Positions 36,285-44,104 of a DNA stretch of 64,000 nucleotides are shown here, one piece after another. Within the stretch, counting starts at the first letter, position 1. Each line of letters starts with the position of its first letter. The position numbers and the translations under genes were made by a program. The DNA is from Afipia sp. (GTDB taxonomy: Bacteria; Pseudomonadota; Alphaproteobacteria; Rhizobiales; Xanthobacteraceae): positions 930,001-994,000 of the forward strand of contig JACQDM010000008.1 of assembly GCA_016201045.1 (NCBI GenBank), in the 5' to 3' direction. The notes under the pieces were generated by a model. The model saw only the letters and a program-made list of their open reading frames with translations, made no database searches and was not told the DNA's origin.

Positions 36285-37268
36285 TTATGACTTCGACGTC
36301 GCCATCGCCGCGTCATGCATCGACGCACAGTCGCGCAGCAATCCGCTGAAATATCCACGCGTGACATGCGCGATTTGCGGATAAGGGTCGCGCGTCATGA
36401 GCAGTCTATGTAACTCGGCCAGCCGGAAGCACGGCACGCTCGGAAACAGATGATGCTCGAGGTGGTAGTTGAGGCCCCAGGGCGCGATCAGCCACAACTC
36501 CCAGAACGGCGCGATCACGGTGCGGCTTTCGTTAAGCACGTTCTCGTGCTCAACGGCATAGTGTTCGGCAACGTTACGGATATAGCGGATCGCCAGAAAA
36601 ACAGTAGCCAGCGGAACGATCCAATAGAGCAGCAGCAGCTTCCAGAATCCGAATGCGATGGATGCCGCGAGCAAACCTGCGAAAAAAACCAGACGAGCGC
36701 GGCTCACGGCCGCCGGAATGTCGCGAGTCTCGGTGTTCTTGTGGAAGCCGCCGAGAGCGGTCTTCACTTTCAGCCCCGACAAATACTGCATGAAGTATTT
36801 GACGACATTGCTAGGCGAGGTCGGAAATTCGAATTCCTCAAGCCCAACATTGCGCGTCCAGTCCGGATCGTTCTCGCTGTTGAGCTCGCGATGGTGAGCG
36901 AAATGGCTGTTGCGATAACCCGCCATGGAAGCGGACGTCGGCAGCGCAATAATTTCGCCTACGAAGTCGTTGAGCGAGCGGTTTCGGTAGGCACGATAGT
37001 GCGCCGCGTCGTGCATCAATCCGCCGAGGCCGTTGATGCGGGAGCCGATCACCAAAACCGCAAGCGCGTAAATAGCCGGATTCCACCACGTCTCGCTGAT
37101 CCAGACCGCAGCGGCGATCAGACCGAATTCAAGAATTGCCGCTGCCGAGAATTTGACGCTGTCGATTTGCGAAAGATCGCGGATTTCATCCTTGGAGAGA
37201 AGACGCGGGATATCCCGAACGCATTCGTCGCCCAACTTCGCCGAGCGCGCTACGACTGCTTCACTCAT
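36285..37268 (-). CDS. membrane fatty acid desaturase
   Basis: 327 residues from the ATG at 37268, chosen because GGAGAG ends six bases upstream; GTG and TTG codons directly before it are alternatives. The three histidine clusters of integral-membrane desaturases are present: HDAAHYR (about 88), HFAHH (about 124) and YHLEHHLFP (about 275), bracketed by pairs of hydrophobic helices. It would place a double bond in acyl chains or related lipids using di-iron chemistry and O2. It diverges from the GGDEF-EAL gene, with two CtrA boxes between them, and it converges on tolB with one base between stops. Confidence 0.9.
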   Translation of the reverse strand: MSEAVVARSAKLGDECVRDIPRLLSKDEIRDLSQIDSVKFSAAAILEFGLIAAAVWISETWWNPAIYALAVLVIGSRINGLGGLMHDAAHYRAYRNRSLNDFVGEIIALPTSASMAGYRNSHFAHHRELNSENDPDWTRNVGLEEFEFPTSPSNVVKYFMQYLSGLKVKTALGGFHKNTETRDIPAAVSRARLVFFAGLLAASIAFGFWKLLLLYWIVPLATVFLAIRYIRNVAEHYAVEHENVLNESRTVIAPFWELWLIAPWGLNYHLEHHLFPSVPCFRLAELHRLLMTRDPYPQIAHVTRGYFSGLLRDCASMHDAAMATSKS

Positions 37269-37336
37269 CAACACTCTCCACGCAAAAAAAATCTAAGCTG
37301 CAAGGTACATCGATACAGCGTTTTTCCCTATGGCTG

Positions 37337-37375
37337 TTAACCCGCCATTAAGGCCAAATTTTAATCTTTGGTTAA
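37337..37375. promoter_or_regulatory. two tandem CtrA binding boxes
   Basis: TTAA-CCCGCCA-TTAA at 37337-37351 and TTAA-TCTTTGG-TTAA at 37361-37375 both match TTAA-N7-TTAA exactly, 24 bp apart. They lie 69 bp from the desaturase start and about 225 bp from the GGDEF-EAL start, so either or both genes could be controlled by the cell-cycle regulator CtrA. Confidence 0.75.
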
Positions 37376-37600
37376 GAGACGATCGCTGGCGACGCTGCAC
37401 AATCGGCGCGGTTCCATGAAGAGACATTTTGCGGAGGCGTGAGGGGCCGGAGGTGGACTCGGTGCGATTGAAATCTGAATCGCGTTGAGTTCCATGCAAT
37501 TCGTCAGTCAACCCAATGAATTGCTAACGATGTTGACTCAGGATTGGTTCACTTACGCGCGATAGAACAAAGGCTGAAATCCCTCGCGCGAGACCTGTGA
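37376..37600. other. long leader of the GGDEF-EAL gene
   Basis: Remaining part of the 332-bp gap between the divergent genes. Apart from the CtrA boxes just before it I find no convincing promoter hexamer pair, hairpin or coding frame. A TTGACT at 37533-37538 is the best -35 candidate. Confidence 0.35.
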
Positions 37601-39931
37601 ATGGCCTTCCCGGGCTTCCGGCAGACAAAAGACGATACGCCTTTGACGCCCGCGATTTACGTGGCGCTGGTTGATTCGCTTTTCCAGAATTTTATGGCGT
37701 CGTTCGCCGGCACGGTCTGTGCTGCGATCGCAGCGCTGCTGACGGCGTGGAAAACAGGTACGGAATTGCTCTGGCCGTGCGCACTTTTGATTATCGCAGT
37801 CGGCATGGCGCGCACTCACGACATGCACGCCTACGAGACGCGCGGCAAACCGTTGACGCCGGAGACCGCGCCTGAGTGGGAGCGCCGATACAAGGTCGGC
37901 GCTGTTCTCTATGCGGGGTCGCTCGGTCTGTGGTGCTGGGTCGCGCTTCTCGAAAGCAGCGATCCGATTGCGCATCTCCTCTGTCTTTCAGTGACCATCG
38001 GCTATATCGCCGCCGGTGCGGGTCGCAACTACGGTCGGCCGCGCATTGCGTATCTTCAGGTTCTGTCGGCTTGCGGGCCGATGTGCCTCGCGCTTTTTCT
38101 GCATGGCGGTCTGTATTACTTCGCGCTCGGTCTTCTGAACACATTGTTCTTCGTTGCGTTGAAGCGGATCACGCTCGATCTCCATCAGGTCCACACCCGC
38201 GCTCTGATTGCGGGCGAAACCATCACATCGATTGCTGCACAATTCGACACGGCACTGAACAACATGCCGAACGGCCTGTGCATGTTTGCGGCGGATGGCC
38301 ATCTCGCCGTGATCAATCATCGCTTCACAGTGATGATGCGCGTCTGCACCGATCTTGTGCTTCGCGGATCGGATGTGCGCGATGTCGTTTCTGCATGCGT
38401 CAGTGCAGGCACGCTCTCGGCTGAGACAGGTACGACAATCGTCGAGGCCATCGAGCGGTCGCAGACTGCGGAAATCACAAGTCTCAACTCGGAATCGACC
38501 GGGCAGCGCGCTCTGTCGTGGAAATTCCAGCCGATGGCGAATGGCGGCGTGGTCGTCCTTCTGGAAGACATCACGGATCGCCGTAATTCTGAAGCGCGCA
38601 TCAATCACATGGCGCGCTTCGACGAGTTGACCGGGCTGCCGAACCGCGTGAACTTCCGCGACGAAATCGAGCGGCAACTCAAATCGATGACGGCGGAATT
38701 GCCGCAATCTGCGCTGCTTTTCATCGATCTCGATCAATTCAAGCAAGTCAACGATACGCTCGGCCATCCGTGCGGCGACAAGCTGCTTTGTCTCGTGACA
38801 GAGCGGCTGCGCCATATGCTGCGGCCGCAGGATTTTGTCGCACGTTTCGGCGGCGACGAATTCGTCGTATTCCAGCGCGACGTGCAGTCGAAGGACGATG
38901 CGGCGGGTCTTGCGCGCCGCATCGTGGATGGCCTTAGCGAGCGCTATGAAGTTGACAAGCATCTCATTGAGATTGGCGCGAGCATCGGCATCGCGATGAC
39001 ATCGCCGGGCGTCAGCGCGGATATTCTTTTAAAGAACGCCGATATGGCACTGTACCGCGCCAAGGCCGATGGACGCGGAACATTCTGTTTCTTCCGCGAG
39101 GAAATGGCGCAAACCGTCGAGGCGCGGCGCGTGCTTGAGCTCGATCTGCGCAAGGCGTTGGCTCACGAAGAATTCGAGTTGTTCTATCAGCCGCTGGTCA
39201 ATCTCAAGTCCGGCCGTATCTCCACGTGCGAGGCGCTGCTGCGCTGGAATCATCCCGTGCGCGGTGCGGTATCGCCAGCCGACATCATTCCGGTCGTCGA
39301 GGACATGGGTCTTATCGTTGATCTGGGACGATGGATTCTGCGCAAGGCCTGTATGGAATGCATGAAATGGCCTGAGGGCGTGAATGTTGCGGTCAACTTT
39401 TCGCCGCAGCAATTCCATCAGCGCGATGTGATGAGCGAAGTGCGCTATGCGCTTGAGGTTTCCGGCTTGCCGGCACACAGGCTCGAAATCGAAATCACCG
39501 AGTCGTCGTTGCTGCGTAATACGCAGTGGACGCTCGATGTGTTGCGGCAGTTGCGTGAGGCGGGGGTCCGAATTTCGCTCGACGATTTCGGCACGGGCTA
39601 TTCGAGCCTCAGCTATCTGCACAATTTCCCGCTGCAAAAGGTGAAAATCGACCGTTCGTTCCTCGAAGGCATCGGCAACGATCGACCGCTCACGTTGCTG
39701 CGCGGCGTGGCACGTTTGAGCGCGGATCTTGGAATGTCCGTCGTCGTCGAAGGAATCGAGACCAACGAACAACTCGAACTCGTTGGTGCAGACGGTACCG
39801 TGACCGAAGCGCAAGGGTTCCTGTTCAGCCGTCCGGTTCCAGCGGCGCAGGTTCGCGAGCTTCTGAAAGCATCGCACGCGCGCTCGGAGCCGATAGCACT
39901 GCCCGACAAAAAGGCAAAGTCGATCGCCTAA
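37601..39931 (+). CDS. membrane-bound GGDEF-EAL c-di-GMP enzyme
   Basis: 776 residues. Five or six membrane helices occupy the N-terminus (about 25-200; AGTVCAAIAALLTAWKTG, LLCLSVTIGYIAAGAG). A PAS-like domain follows (about 215-335; FDTALNNMPNGLCMFAADGH). The GGDEF domain (about 345-505) has an intact RFGGDEFVVF signature and LTGLPNRVNF. The EAL domain (about 515-765) has CEALLRW, NFSPQQF and DDFGTGYSSLSYLHNF. Both c-di-GMP synthesis and breakdown are chemically possible. It lies downstream of two CtrA boxes, divergent from the desaturase. Confidence 0.92.
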   Translation: MAFPGFRQTKDDTPLTPAIYVALVDSLFQNFMASFAGTVCAAIAALLTAWKTGTELLWPCALLIIAVGMARTHDMHAYETRGKPLTPETAPEWERRYKVGAVLYAGSLGLWCWVALLESSDPIAHLLCLSVTIGYIAAGAGRNYGRPRIAYLQVLSACGPMCLALFLHGGLYYFALGLLNTLFFVALKRITLDLHQVHTRALIAGETITSIAAQFDTALNNMPNGLCMFAADGHLAVINHRFTVMMRVCTDLVLRGSDVRDVVSACVSAGTLSAETGTTIVEAIERSQTAEITSLNSESTGQRALSWKFQPMANGGVVVLLEDITDRRNSEARINHMARFDELTGLPNRVNFRDEIERQLKSMTAELPQSALLFIDLDQFKQVNDTLGHPCGDKLLCLVTERLRHMLRPQDFVARFGGDEFVVFQRDVQSKDDAAGLARRIVDGLSERYEVDKHLIEIGASIGIAMTSPGVSADILLKNADMALYRAKADGRGTFCFFREEMAQTVEARRVLELDLRKALAHEEFELFYQPLVNLKSGRISTCEALLRWNHPVRGAVSPADIIPVVEDMGLIVDLGRWILRKACMECMKWPEGVNVAVNFSPQQFHQRDVMSEVRYALEVSGLPAHRLEIEITESSLLRNTQWTLDVLRQLREAGVRISLDDFGTGYSSLSYLHNFPLQKVKIDRSFLEGIGNDRPLTLLRGVARLSADLGMSVVVEGIETNEQLELVGADGTVTEAQGFLFSRPVPAAQVRELLKASHARSEPIALPDKKAKSIA

Positions 39932-40051
39932 GCAGGTTCCATCCGTTCCGATTTCCAAATCTCTCTGATGAATCAGTGTGAACGAGCGTCAGTTTCTTCT
40001 TCATCCTCGCTCTTCAATTAACCCTAATATCCTGATGTCTTTGCAATCGAA

Positions 40052-40066
40052 TTAAGAAAACCTTAA
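40052..40066 (+). promoter_or_regulatory. CtrA binding box upstream of the acyl-synthase-like gene
   Basis: TTAA-GAAAACC-TTAA, followed by C, is an exact match to the CtrA consensus. It ends 52 bp before the start codon at 40119, a position typical of an activating site. Confidence 0.7.
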
Positions 40067-40118
40067 CGTCTCGATTACTGCCGCAAGGCTGAAATTTGAG
40101 CTAGGGGCTCCAAGAACA

Positions 40119-40871
40119 ATGGGTTCGGCAACCGAAGCAGCGAACCGTCTGTATGAGCGCGGCAACGAGCTGCTCAATCGCGTCGACTATCGACTCGCGC
40201 AAACTGAATTTGAAAAAGAAGAAATCTACCGGCTGCGCTATCGCGCCTATATTCACGAAGGCGCCATTGAACCGCGCGCCGACAAGCGGCTGACGGATCG
40301 CTTCGACGATCTGCCGAATTCCTGGATATTTGGCGTCTATTTCGACGGCATCCTCGCGAGCTCGCTTCGTGTGAGTGTCGCGGCGTCGCCGAACGACGAG
40401 ACTCCGGCGGTCGATGCCTTCCCGGATCTGCTCAAGCCGGAACTTGCGAAGGGCAAGGTCATCGTCGATCCCAACCGCTTCGTTGCGGACCCGGATCGCG
40501 ATCATCGCATTCCGGAATTGCCTTACCTCACGGTACGGCTCGGATACGTCGCCTGTGCCTATTTCAACGCCGACATCGGTACTGCGACAGTCCGTAAGGA
40601 ACATCGTGCATTCTATCGCCGTGTGTTCCTGCAAACCGCGCTCTGCGAGCCGAGGCCCTATCCGACGCTGACGAAGCCATTGTGTCTGATGGCGGCGGAC
40701 TATCTCGACGTTCGCGAGAAGATCTTCGAGCGCTATCCTTATTTCCGCTCGACGTTTTTCGAGCGCCGCAAGTTGTTTGAGCGCGACCAGGTGGTTTCGG
40801 AATCGCTCGCGCCGGTGCTGACGCTGCCGCCGTTTCCGTTCGATCGCGCGACCATCGCGCCGCGTTCCTGA
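40119..40871 (+). CDS. FeeM/autoinducer-synthase-like N-acyl transferase
   Basis: 250 residues. The pattern FEKEEIYRLRYRAYIHEGAI (about 28-47), DRFDDLPNSWIFGVYFDG (about 60-77), LRVSVA and VDPNRFVADP (about 116-125) matches the N-acyl amino acid synthase (FeeM) group, GNAT-fold relatives of LuxI-type acyl-homoserine-lactone synthases that use acyl-ACP. No LuxR gene is adjacent. The expected product is a long-chain N-acyl amino acid or similar amphiphile, cytosolic synthesis. A CtrA box precedes it and a strong terminator follows, so it is a separate unit. The exact acyl and amine substrates are unknown. Confidence 0.75.
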   Translation: MGSATEAANRLYERGNELLNRVDYRLAQTEFEKEEIYRLRYRAYIHEGAIEPRADKRLTDRFDDLPNSWIFGVYFDGILASSLRVSVAASPNDETPAVDAFPDLLKPELAKGKVIVDPNRFVADPDRDHRIPELPYLTVRLGYVACAYFNADIGTATVRKEHRAFYRRVFLQTALCEPRPYPTLTKPLCLMAADYLDVREKIFERYPYFRSTFFERRKLFERDQVVSESLAPVLTLPPFPFDRATIAPRS

Positions 40872-40921
40872 GCGCTTTGGGGCGGGCATCCGTCCGGCCC
40901 GGAATATGAACGAATAAAAAC

Positions 40922-40957
40922 AAACGGCCTCGGACGAATGTCCGGGGCCGTTTTCGC
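40922..40957 (+). terminator. Rho-independent terminator after the FeeM-like gene
   Basis: A fully paired 14-bp stem (40922-40935 with 40940-40953, one G-T pair) with a GAAT loop and a T run. Confidence 0.88.
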
Positions 40958-41136
40958 TTGCGTCTATTCACTGTCGCGCCATATTTACGGCTCATTAACT
41001 ATCGCGATTGCTTTTCTCCGATGGCGGGCATTTGACGGGGTTCGGCAACATCCCATCAAGGTTGACGGAACGTTCGCTTAACTAAGCCGCTGTAGACCGG
41101 AAGTTGGTTCAAGAACCTGAGCGTGGAGGCTCCGGA

Positions 41137-41628
41137 ATGAAACATCAGATGCGTATCCTCCAGGGATTGAAGCTCGTCGCCGTTCTGGCGGTTGCGCTGT
41201 CGATGGGCGCGTGCGCCAACAAAAACGGCACGGGTGCGGACGCGATGGCGAGCGCTGCAGTGCCGGGCAGCCAGCAGGATTTTGTCGTCAATGTTGGCGA
41301 CCGCGTGTTCTTCGAAAGCGACCAGACTGAGCTATCCTCACAGGCGATTGCGACGCTCGACAAGCAGGCGCAGTGGCTCCAGCAGTACAACCGCTATTCG
41401 TTCACGATCGAAGGCCACGCCGACGAACGCGGCACCCGCGAATACAACATCGCGCTTGGTGCCAAGCGCGCGCAGTCGGTCCGCAGCTATCTGGCGTCGC
41501 GCGGCATCGATCCGAGCCGCATGCGTACCATTTCCTACGGCAAGGAACGCCCGGTCGCAGTCTGTAACGACATCTCGTGCTGGTCGCAGAATCGTCGTGC
41601 TGTGACGGTTCTGAACGCCAGTTCATAA
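41137..41628 (+). CDS. pal: peptidoglycan-associated lipoprotein Pal
   Basis: 163 residues from the ATG at 41137, which has a perfect GGAGG seven bases upstream. The lipoprotein signal peptide ends in the lipobox SMGAC (Cys near 25). The OmpA-like domain (about 55-163) contains VFFESDQTELSSQAIATLD, EGHADERGTREYNIALGAKR and SQNRRAVTVLNA. It is anchored in the outer membrane and binds peptidoglycan and TolB. It normally follows tolB directly; here 4.8 kb separate them and pal has its own promoter and terminator. Confidence 0.95.
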   Translation: MKHQMRILQGLKLVAVLAVALSMGACANKNGTGADAMASAAVPGSQQDFVVNVGDRVFFESDQTELSSQAIATLDKQAQWLQQYNRYSFTIEGHADERGTREYNIALGAKRAQSVRSYLASRGIDPSRMRTISYGKERPVAVCNDISCWSQNRRAVTVLNASS

Positions 41629-41645
41629 TGTTATAGAATTCATTG

Positions 41646-41676
41646 AAAACGGCGCCTCCGGGCGCCGTTTTTGTTT
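41646..41676 (+). terminator. Rho-independent terminator after pal
   Basis: AAAACGGCGCC/GGCGCCGTTTT stem of 11 bp with a TCCG loop and T tail. Confidence 0.9.
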
Positions 41677-41781
41677 CCGACCCCTTGGGCTTCGCCCTTT
41701 TGGCAGTCACATTTTTGGCGTAGTGAAACCGACAATACTTTGTCGCTTGAGTGCGACACCCTTCATATCCGCCGGATCGAA

Positions 41782-42804
41782 ATGTCATTCAAATTCCGAG
41801 TTCTCGCTTTCGCCGTTTCCGCGGCGGTCCTCTTGTGCATGCACGGGCGCGCATTCGCGCAGGCCGACATGGATCCGGAGATGCGGATCGAGAAGCTGGA
41901 AAATCAACTCCGGACGCTGACGGGCCAAAATGAGGAATTGCAGTACCGCAATCGTCAGCTCGAAGATCAGCTGCGCGCGCTGCAAAGCGGCGCACCCAAT
42001 CAGGCACCCGGCCAGCAAGCCGCGCCGCGTCCGGCAGGGCCAGCCGTCGCAACCAATCCTCCGCCGCAGCAGGCACCCGCGTATCCGCAGCCAGCTCAGC
42101 AGCCGAGCTACAATCCGCCGGTCGCATCGGCACCGCCACCAGTGGTCACAGCGCCCGCCGTCGGCGGACGCCGCGGCGATGCATTCGATCCGAACCAGAG
42201 CCCGAATGCGCCGGGAGCGCCGCGTGCGCTGGGCGGCGGTCAGATGCCGGTGACGCAAGAGTCTGCAGTTGGCGCACCCGGCGGGCGTGGAGCAGGTGAG
42301 CCGCTCGATCTTTCGAATGTAGGCGGCCGCAATCCAAACATGGCACCCGTCCAGCCCTATCCGCAGCAGACAGCACCGCAGAGCAACGCAACGGCGGCAC
42401 TGACGACAGCTCCGCCCTCACAGAGTCCGCGTGACGAGTTCGACCTTGGCATCGGTTATATCCAGCGCAAGGATTACGCGCTTGCCGAAGAGACGATGCG
42501 AAACTTCGCGGTCAAATATCCGAGCGACAAGCTGGTGCCAGATTCGCAATACTGGATGGGAGAAAGCCTGTTTCAGCGACAGAAATACCGCGAAGCGGCT
42601 GAAGCCTTTCTTGGCGTGACGACGAAATACGCAACTGCCTCAAAGGCTCCCGATGCACTATTGCGCCTCGGTCAATCGCTGGCGGCGTTGAAGGAGAAGG
42701 AAGCCGCTTGCGCTGCCTTCGGGGAAATCACCCGAAAATATCCCAAGGCATCCAGCGGTGTGAAGCAAGGCGTCGACCGCGAACAGAAGCGCGCGGGCTG
42801 CTAG
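41782..42804 (+). CDS. cpoB: CpoB/YbgF cell division coordinator
   Basis: 340 residues from the ATG at 41782. Signal peptide (1-27, ending GRAFAQ), coiled-coil trimerisation segment (about 33-70; MRIEKLENQLRTLTGQNEEL), then a long Pro/Gln/Ala-rich disordered linker (about 75-215) and a C-terminal TPR domain (about 218-340; EFDLGIGYIQRKDYALAEET and SQYWMGESLFQRQKYREAAE). CpoB links peptidoglycan synthesis with Tol-Pal constriction. The linker is longer than in E. coli. Confidence 0.93.
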   Translation: MSFKFRVLAFAVSAAVLLCMHGRAFAQADMDPEMRIEKLENQLRTLTGQNEELQYRNRQLEDQLRALQSGAPNQAPGQQAAPRPAGPAVATNPPPQQAPAYPQPAQQPSYNPPVASAPPPVVTAPAVGGRRGDAFDPNQSPNAPGAPRALGGGQMPVTQESAVGAPGGRGAGEPLDLSNVGGRNPNMAPVQPYPQQTAPQSNATAALTTAPPSQSPRDEFDLGIGYIQRKDYALAEETMRNFAVKYPSDKLVPDSQYWMGESLFQRQKYREAAEAFLGVTTKYATASKAPDALLRLGQSLAALKEKEAACAAFGEITRKYPKASSGVKQGVDREQKRAGC

Positions 42805-42843
42805 ACTGATACCCAGAGCGCTTGGCGCCTTACGGGATCGGTC

Positions 42844-43893
42844 ATGTCCAAAGACAAGATTGCAAAGGCAATTTCAGTCGCGGAAGCAAAATCTCTTTTT
42901 GCCGATTGGAAGAATGCGTCCGCTGTCGTTCTTGCGGTGTCCGGCGGCCCTGATTCTGTAGCGTTGATGTGGCTGGCCGCACGGTGGCGTGCGGCGATGA
43001 AAAAGGGCCCACGGCTGATCGCGGTTACGGTCGATCATGATTTGCGCGACGAATCCGCGAAGGAAGCCCGCGACGTCAAACGTCTGGCCGCATCCGTCGC
43101 CGTTGAACATCGGACGTTGCGATGGGTGGGCAAAAAGCCGAAGACGGGAATTCCTGCTGCGGCCCGTGACGCTCGCTATAGGTTGCTTGCAGATGCTGCG
43201 CGTTCTGCGCGTGCGTCACATATTTTTACGGCCCACACGCGGAACGATCAGGCCGAGACCTTTATCATGCGGCTCTCGCGAGGCAGTGGCATCGGGGGAC
43301 TGGCGAGCATGGCGAGGCAATCGGCCCGCGACGGAATTATTCTGGCGCGCCCGCTGCTGGACGTTTCAAAAGCGCAACTGATTGCAACTTTGAAAAAGGC
43401 CAATATCGACTTCACGGACGATCCAACCAATCGCGATACGCGTTTTATGCGCCCTCGCTTACGCGAACTGATGCCGGCACTCGAAGTCGAGGGTGCCGAT
43501 GCGCGCAGTTTGGCTCGGGCGGCGGCACGTATGGCGCGGGCCAATGCTGCGCTGGAAAAAATGGCGGATGGCGCGGAGCGCTACCTTTCCAAACTCGAGG
43601 AAATGAATCGCGTTGGTGGATTTAGCTTTGCTGCTTTCCTGGCGATGTCCCCGGAAATTCGTATCAGGCTTTTGCTTCGCTTCATTGATCGTGCAGGGCA
43701 CGAGGGTCCTGCCGAGTTGGGCAAGGTGGAAGCCGTGCTCGAGCAGATCGATCGCGCCTATCTGGACGCGAACCGAAAATATGACAGCGTGCGTTTCAAG
43801 CGGACTCTGGCGGGAGCGGTCATCTCGATTTCCAGAAATCGCGTGGAAATCGAACCTGCTCCGCGTCGGCGGACCCGTCTTGGCCGAAAATAG
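42844..43893 (+). CDS. tilS: tRNA(Ile)-lysidine synthetase
   Basis: 349 residues. The ATP-pyrophosphatase loop VLAVSGGPDSVALMWLAARW (about 30-49) and the downstream motifs AVTVDHDLRDESAKEARDVK and TAHTRNDQAETFIMRLSRGS (about 131-150) identify TilS. It converts cytidine 34 of tRNA-Ile2 to lysidine, so that the anticodon reads AUA. The C-terminal domain is reduced compared with E. coli TilS (about 430 residues), as in other Alphaproteobacteria. It follows cpoB after 39 bp and precedes ftsH. Confidence 0.94.
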   Translation: MSKDKIAKAISVAEAKSLFADWKNASAVVLAVSGGPDSVALMWLAARWRAAMKKGPRLIAVTVDHDLRDESAKEARDVKRLAASVAVEHRTLRWVGKKPKTGIPAAARDARYRLLADAARSARASHIFTAHTRNDQAETFIMRLSRGSGIGGLASMARQSARDGIILARPLLDVSKAQLIATLKKANIDFTDDPTNRDTRFMRPRLRELMPALEVEGADARSLARAAARMARANAALEKMADGAERYLSKLEEMNRVGGFSFAAFLAMSPEIRIRLLLRFIDRAGHEGPAELGKVEAVLEQIDRAYLDANRKYDSVRFKRTLAGAVISISRNRVEIEPAPRRRTRLGRK

Positions 43894-44104
43894 GCTTCCA
43901 TCCGACGCCTTAACCACGCGCGCTAACGGCCAGTAGCGCGCCCTTATTTCACCCGGAATCGCGCTAATATGCGTTAAATAGTCCTAAGCGGTTCCCTTGG
44001 CAGCGGGGCACGCCGCACCTAGATTGAATACACTGTCCAATCGGAAACCTGTTTTTCGGCCAAGGATTTAAGGCCGCGATTCGCGCGGTCATCAAGGAAG
44101 CCCA

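Noticed and set aside
41629-41781. Small gene between pal and cpoB
   Set aside because: The frame open from 41671 leads into cpoB and lacks a ribosome site; the signal peptide begins at the ATG at 41782.
43909-43988. CtrA boxes upstream of ftsH
   Set aside because: TTAAATAGTCCTAAG has the right spacing but the second half is TAAG rather than TTAA, and the other TTAA at 43910 has no partner. Noted as near-match only.
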